From Liolophura sinensis (taxonomy: Eukaryota > Mollusca > Polyplacophora > Chitonida > Chitonidae), in the NCBI RefSeq assembly GCF_032854445.1, contig NC_088304.1:18019850-18083849 (forward strand): a DNA stretch of 64,000 nt, read 5' to 3'. A program made the translations under genes and the position numbers. Positions 60,845 to 64,000 of this stretch are shown here, in pieces. How positions within the stretch are numbered: the stretch's first letter is position 1; each line of letters opens with the position of its first letter. The notes under the pieces were generated by a model. That model saw only the letters and a list, made by a program, of their open reading frames with translations. It was not told where the DNA came from and ran no database searches.

Positions 60845-61620
60845 CTCATTCACTCAGCTGTTGTTTCCTTGGCTGCTCACAGAGAACTGCATGAATGGTA
60901 CGGTTAAAAATAGCCACATCTGAACAACAGAGGGTCTCTCCAGGCGCAGTTTTTTTTCACAGTGTGTTTCCTTTCACCTCTCGGAAAGTCCCGGCTCCAG
61001 GGGAGTGCATTGTTCCCAGTGCACACCCCTTCAGCGTCTGCAGGAAAATTCCCACAGCTTCACCCTGTATAATAAGATGCGTGGACAGAATTTCTGTGGG
61101 TGAATCCAGGCAGGTCTTGGAACGGACGATTTTATCCGATACGGGCTACAGTTGTTGCTTGGCTCAGGAGCCGTGGAATGATTTCCGGCGCAAAGCCAGC
61201 CTTTAGAGCAACGTTGTATCAGCTTCGCTGCGCGATCTTTTGGTCGAAGACTGTGGGATCCATCTGCTCCATTTAAGCTAAATGACCCTCCCTCGGTCGA
61301 TGTAAGACGCTGGGGCCCTGTTACCCCCGCAGCTGTAAAAATTGTGAAATATTATACCCCGCGTGCAAACCGGCATAAGTCATGTAGACTTTCACTGCCG
61401 CGCGTCTGTGCACTAAAAATAGAACGACCGAGTGGCCAAAACGAGCTTCCACAGCTTATGATCACCGTCTTTACTGGTAGCATGTGGCTAAATATAGCAC
61501 AGCGATAGCGCGCAGGCGCAGAGCCGATATCAAAGGAAAAGCGGTGACGGTCGCCTCGGCGATGTGTGCAATCTGTCAGAATTCGAGATATCTCCGGCAA
61601 ATAATTTGCCTCAACAGCTG
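60845..61620. promoter_or_regulatory. GC-richer block with MEF2-like and E-box sites
   Basis: Composition is clearly less AT-rich than both flanks, yet no frame has a domain. It holds CTAAAAATAG (61413-61422) and CTAAATATAG (61488-61497), both fitting the MEF2 consensus, and CAGCTG E-boxes at 60855-60860, 61330-61335 and 61615-61620. This mix is typical of muscle enhancers in animals. Enhancer or promoter function is inference. Confidence 0.3.
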
Positions 61621-61818
61621 TCTCGGTTAATGTTATTGTCTACGTAAGCCTACGATTTACCCAAGGGCGTATAATAGCGACCAAAAAGGGCAGAAAAGTG
61701 CGTGACAATGAAAATTTATTAACATAAAATTGTGGCCGTTAGCTGTTGCGGCGCTTTTTGTCATCGCAAATGGATCTTTGATCAGAAGAACAAAGATATG
61801 AAAGTGGCGAAAGAAAAT

Positions 61819-61862
61819 GCACACACACACACACACACACACACAACAACAACAAAAACAAA
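61819..61862. repeat. (CA)n with AAC/AAA tail
   Basis: About 13 CA units then CAACAACAAAAACAAAAAA. Confidence 0.95.
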
Positions 61863-62624
61863 AAATAAAAAAACGCACAGAGAAGGTTAGCCACGTTAGT
61901 TATGAAACGAAGGGTAAAACAAATATACTGAGTCAGAATATGCTCCTCTCTGTTGCAAGGTCGAATTTTATATCTCATTTGCTGATGTTCTCTTTGGCGT
62001 TTGTTCGTATTATGTGCACAATTACAGATTATATTTAGCAGCGAGAACTAAATCGATTTCACCCCATTCAATGGTCTTTATTATGTTTTTTTTTCTTTAT
62101 CCTTCAGGTTTTGTTTTGTTTCTTTTTGCGAAGACAATGAGACCGAGAGTAAGAAAACAAAACACATACACTTTATGTATGCCGATGAATGTCTTACTGA
62201 AGTATATTGCAAATCTTGTGAATTGAGAAATAGCTTGTTCTCAAAATAGCATGAAAAGGAATTAGGCGTCAATGGGATAAATGTGACAGTGATGAAAATC
62301 CTGTTAATGCATGCATATGTGTACGTGTTTATATGGAACAATAGTTGTATATTAAGTCACAAGGCCTCAGGGAAAAACATGTGACAAATCCTGTTTTGAC
62401 ATTGAAGCATATACCATAAATCTATAATTCTGACAATGAAATAAATCATGATAATCTAAATAAAGCATTACTTATATTTGGATTATACTCGTCTAGCGAT
62501 AGTTTTATGTTACTAGTATTCCTATAGTGAGGTTGTACTCGCTCGGAGTCAGCTTTATCCCTGTTGGAGACTGGACAGAGCAGTGCAAGACAAAAGCTAC
62601 AACACAAACAGCGACATACAGCTG
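61863..62624. other. Nothing recognised
   Basis: AT-rich; no supported exon. Confidence 0.4.
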
Positions 62625-62740
62625 GATTTGAATGCGTGATTTCATTATTCAACCGAACCAGTAAGAATGGGATTTAAACATGCGATTTCATTGTTCAACC
62701 GAACGAGCGAGAATGGGATTTAAACATGCGATTTAATTGT
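62625..62740. repeat. 46-bp tandem repeat, 2.5 copies
   Basis: GATTTAAACATGCGATTTCA TTGTTCAACCGAACGAGCGA GAATGG starts at 62625, 62671 and 62717; the first copy is the most diverged. Confidence 0.9.
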
Positions 62741-62819
62741 TGTGCATAAGCAAGATTTAAGGGCTATGAGTACCCACATTCGGTAAAATTATCACTTTTG
62801 CGAATATATTAGATGTATA

Positions 62820-62845
62820 AATAATAATAATAATAATAATAATAT
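62820..62845. repeat. (AAT)n microsatellite
   Basis: About eight AAT units. Confidence 0.95.
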
Positions 62846-64000
62846 AGATTATAATATTTTACCACGTCGGGGGTGATGTGCAGTTCTATATATAGACATG
62901 CTACCTATGTATAACATATTTTAATAAAAAGAGTACATGTTTTCATGTAGGTATTTGGTTGGTGTTTTAGGCCTTATACTCAAAGCTAAATCTGCCGAAT
63001 ACCTGACAAACATCATGCTATCAATAGCAGATGAGATGTGAACAGCGTTTTCACTTGCATGATTTAAAAAAAAAGTCGCACTTAACTTCATGAACAAAAG
63101 CTAAAACCGTCCATGCATTTAGTAAGATGTAATGAACAAAGGGTAAAAACGTCATCAGATAAATTGCTTTTCTGAGCAAAATGTGCCTATATCCGTGTAC
63201 ACGTTCCACTGATCTCGGCATTTGTTGCTTGTAAGAATTAGCATATTAGATTCATTCCTGGGTCGTGTAAAGATAATATTTTCGCTAATTACACATTATT
63301 AAAGCCAGCCGTTTAAAAGAGTCAAAAATTACCCAAGGCTGAGAACGAATAAAAAGCTTACATCGTGAATCAGCCAGCTTCTAAGACGTATTATCGGCTT
63401 TAGCGTATATGTGACATTGTTATGCTGAACACTAGAAATTGTGACTGAAATTCACAGATCAGAAGTTAAATTCACTCAACTAATATTAATTTTAATTGCA
63501 TTTTGTTCTATAATAATCTAGTGGCCAGGCCTAGGCGATGCTTAGTCCACCAGTAGAATCCTGGTTTATGCAGGAATAAAATACTATATAAGACGTACGG
63601 CATAAAGAGAAATCCAGAGCAGGGATGACAGTGTGACAGCTGGCAAAAGATCCTCTTGTCCAGACGCATATATATGTTAGCTATATATTTAACTATATCT
63701 GTATTTATGTGGAAATGTAACTAAAAGAGAATGTTTAAGGAACCGAAAAGAAGTTATGACGCCTCTTTGCTCCAGCACGTTCCAAAAGGTATACCGTATA
63801 CTGATCCGACTACCTATATACAGTTATTGATATTTCGTTCTTTGTACAAAAAGCTGTGCAAATCATATCTTAAAATAGGAAGAGATATGAGGCATTCTTA
63901 ACTGAAAATCCCATGATCTGCTCTTGAGAGTAACACAAATCATTAACCAGAAATACTTATCATCTTCAAGTCAGAAGATAACAGCAATAAAAAGCAATAA
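62846..64000. other. No supported gene
   Basis: AT-rich. A SINE-like word TTGGTTGGTGTTTTAGGCCT TATACTCAAAGC at 62956 suggests a decayed Repeat-D copy. GATGCTTAGTCCACCAG at 63537 repeats the word at 27227. Nothing else assigned. Confidence 0.4.

Overview
This window reads as nuclear DNA of a multicellular animal, most likely a marine lophotrochozoan (mollusc- or brachiopod-like). The evidence is sparse coding sequence with splice-site-bounded segments, many tRNA-headed SINEs with 8-16 bp target-site duplications, long minisatellites, (AT)n/(CA)n/(AAT)n microsatellites, and receptor genes of an animal-only family. There are no operons, ribosome-binding sites or CRISPR arrays. The species cannot be fixed from sequence alone.

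Genes. Two related class A G-protein-coupled receptors lie on the minus strand about 42 kb apart. The first (8104-9417, 437 aa) is intact and has its whole coding sequence in one exon. It probably has a separate upstream 5' UTR exon ending at 13417, and it carries an 18-codon upstream ORF. The second (50284-51579) aligns with the first over its whole length, but its frame is broken by three single-base excesses. Two of these are in A runs, so it is either a young pseudogene or a live gene with consensus errors. Both resemble GPR161 (Asn at the TM2 position where Asp is usual, a similar EWIF-type TM2/TM3 loop, DRY, no NPxxY). Three short exon-like segments of unknown genes are proposed at low confidence: 17062-17161 (+), 36357-36434 (-) and 60014-60024 (-).

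Repeats dominate. SINE-A (tRNA-like head; tail ending in a run of AATA or A) has more than a dozen copies. SINE-B has a tRNA-Arg-like head and a GGGGTTTAACGTCGT tail. Repeats C and D are older families. Small fold-back elements with GGGGCC ends are scattered through the window. Tandem arrays have periods of 36 bp (4246-5400), 22 then 44 bp (19889-20940), 36 bp (23800-24416, apparently born from a SINE-A 3' end), 62 bp (27607-31148, with an 8-mer higher-order period), 26 bp (38530-39235), 17 bp (39950-41000) and 31 bp (42846-43010). Together they make up roughly a tenth of the window.

Layout. 1-7.9 kb: SINEs, a fold-back element and the 36-bp array. 8.1-13.8 kb: receptor 1 with its presumed intron and upstream exon. 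14-27 kb: SINEs, the 22/44-bp and SINE-derived arrays, and one candidate exon. 27.6-31.1 kb: the 62-bp array. 31-49 kb: older repeats, a candidate first exon with a CACGTG promoter, and the nest SINE-A inside SINE-B inside a minisatellite. 50-52 kb: receptor 2. 52-64 kb: mostly unique AT-rich sequence with a candidate first exon at 60.0 kb and a GC-richer block with MEF2-like and E-box sites at 60.8-61.6 kb. The receptors are the only recognisable functional genes, so no pathway can be read from the neighbourhood.
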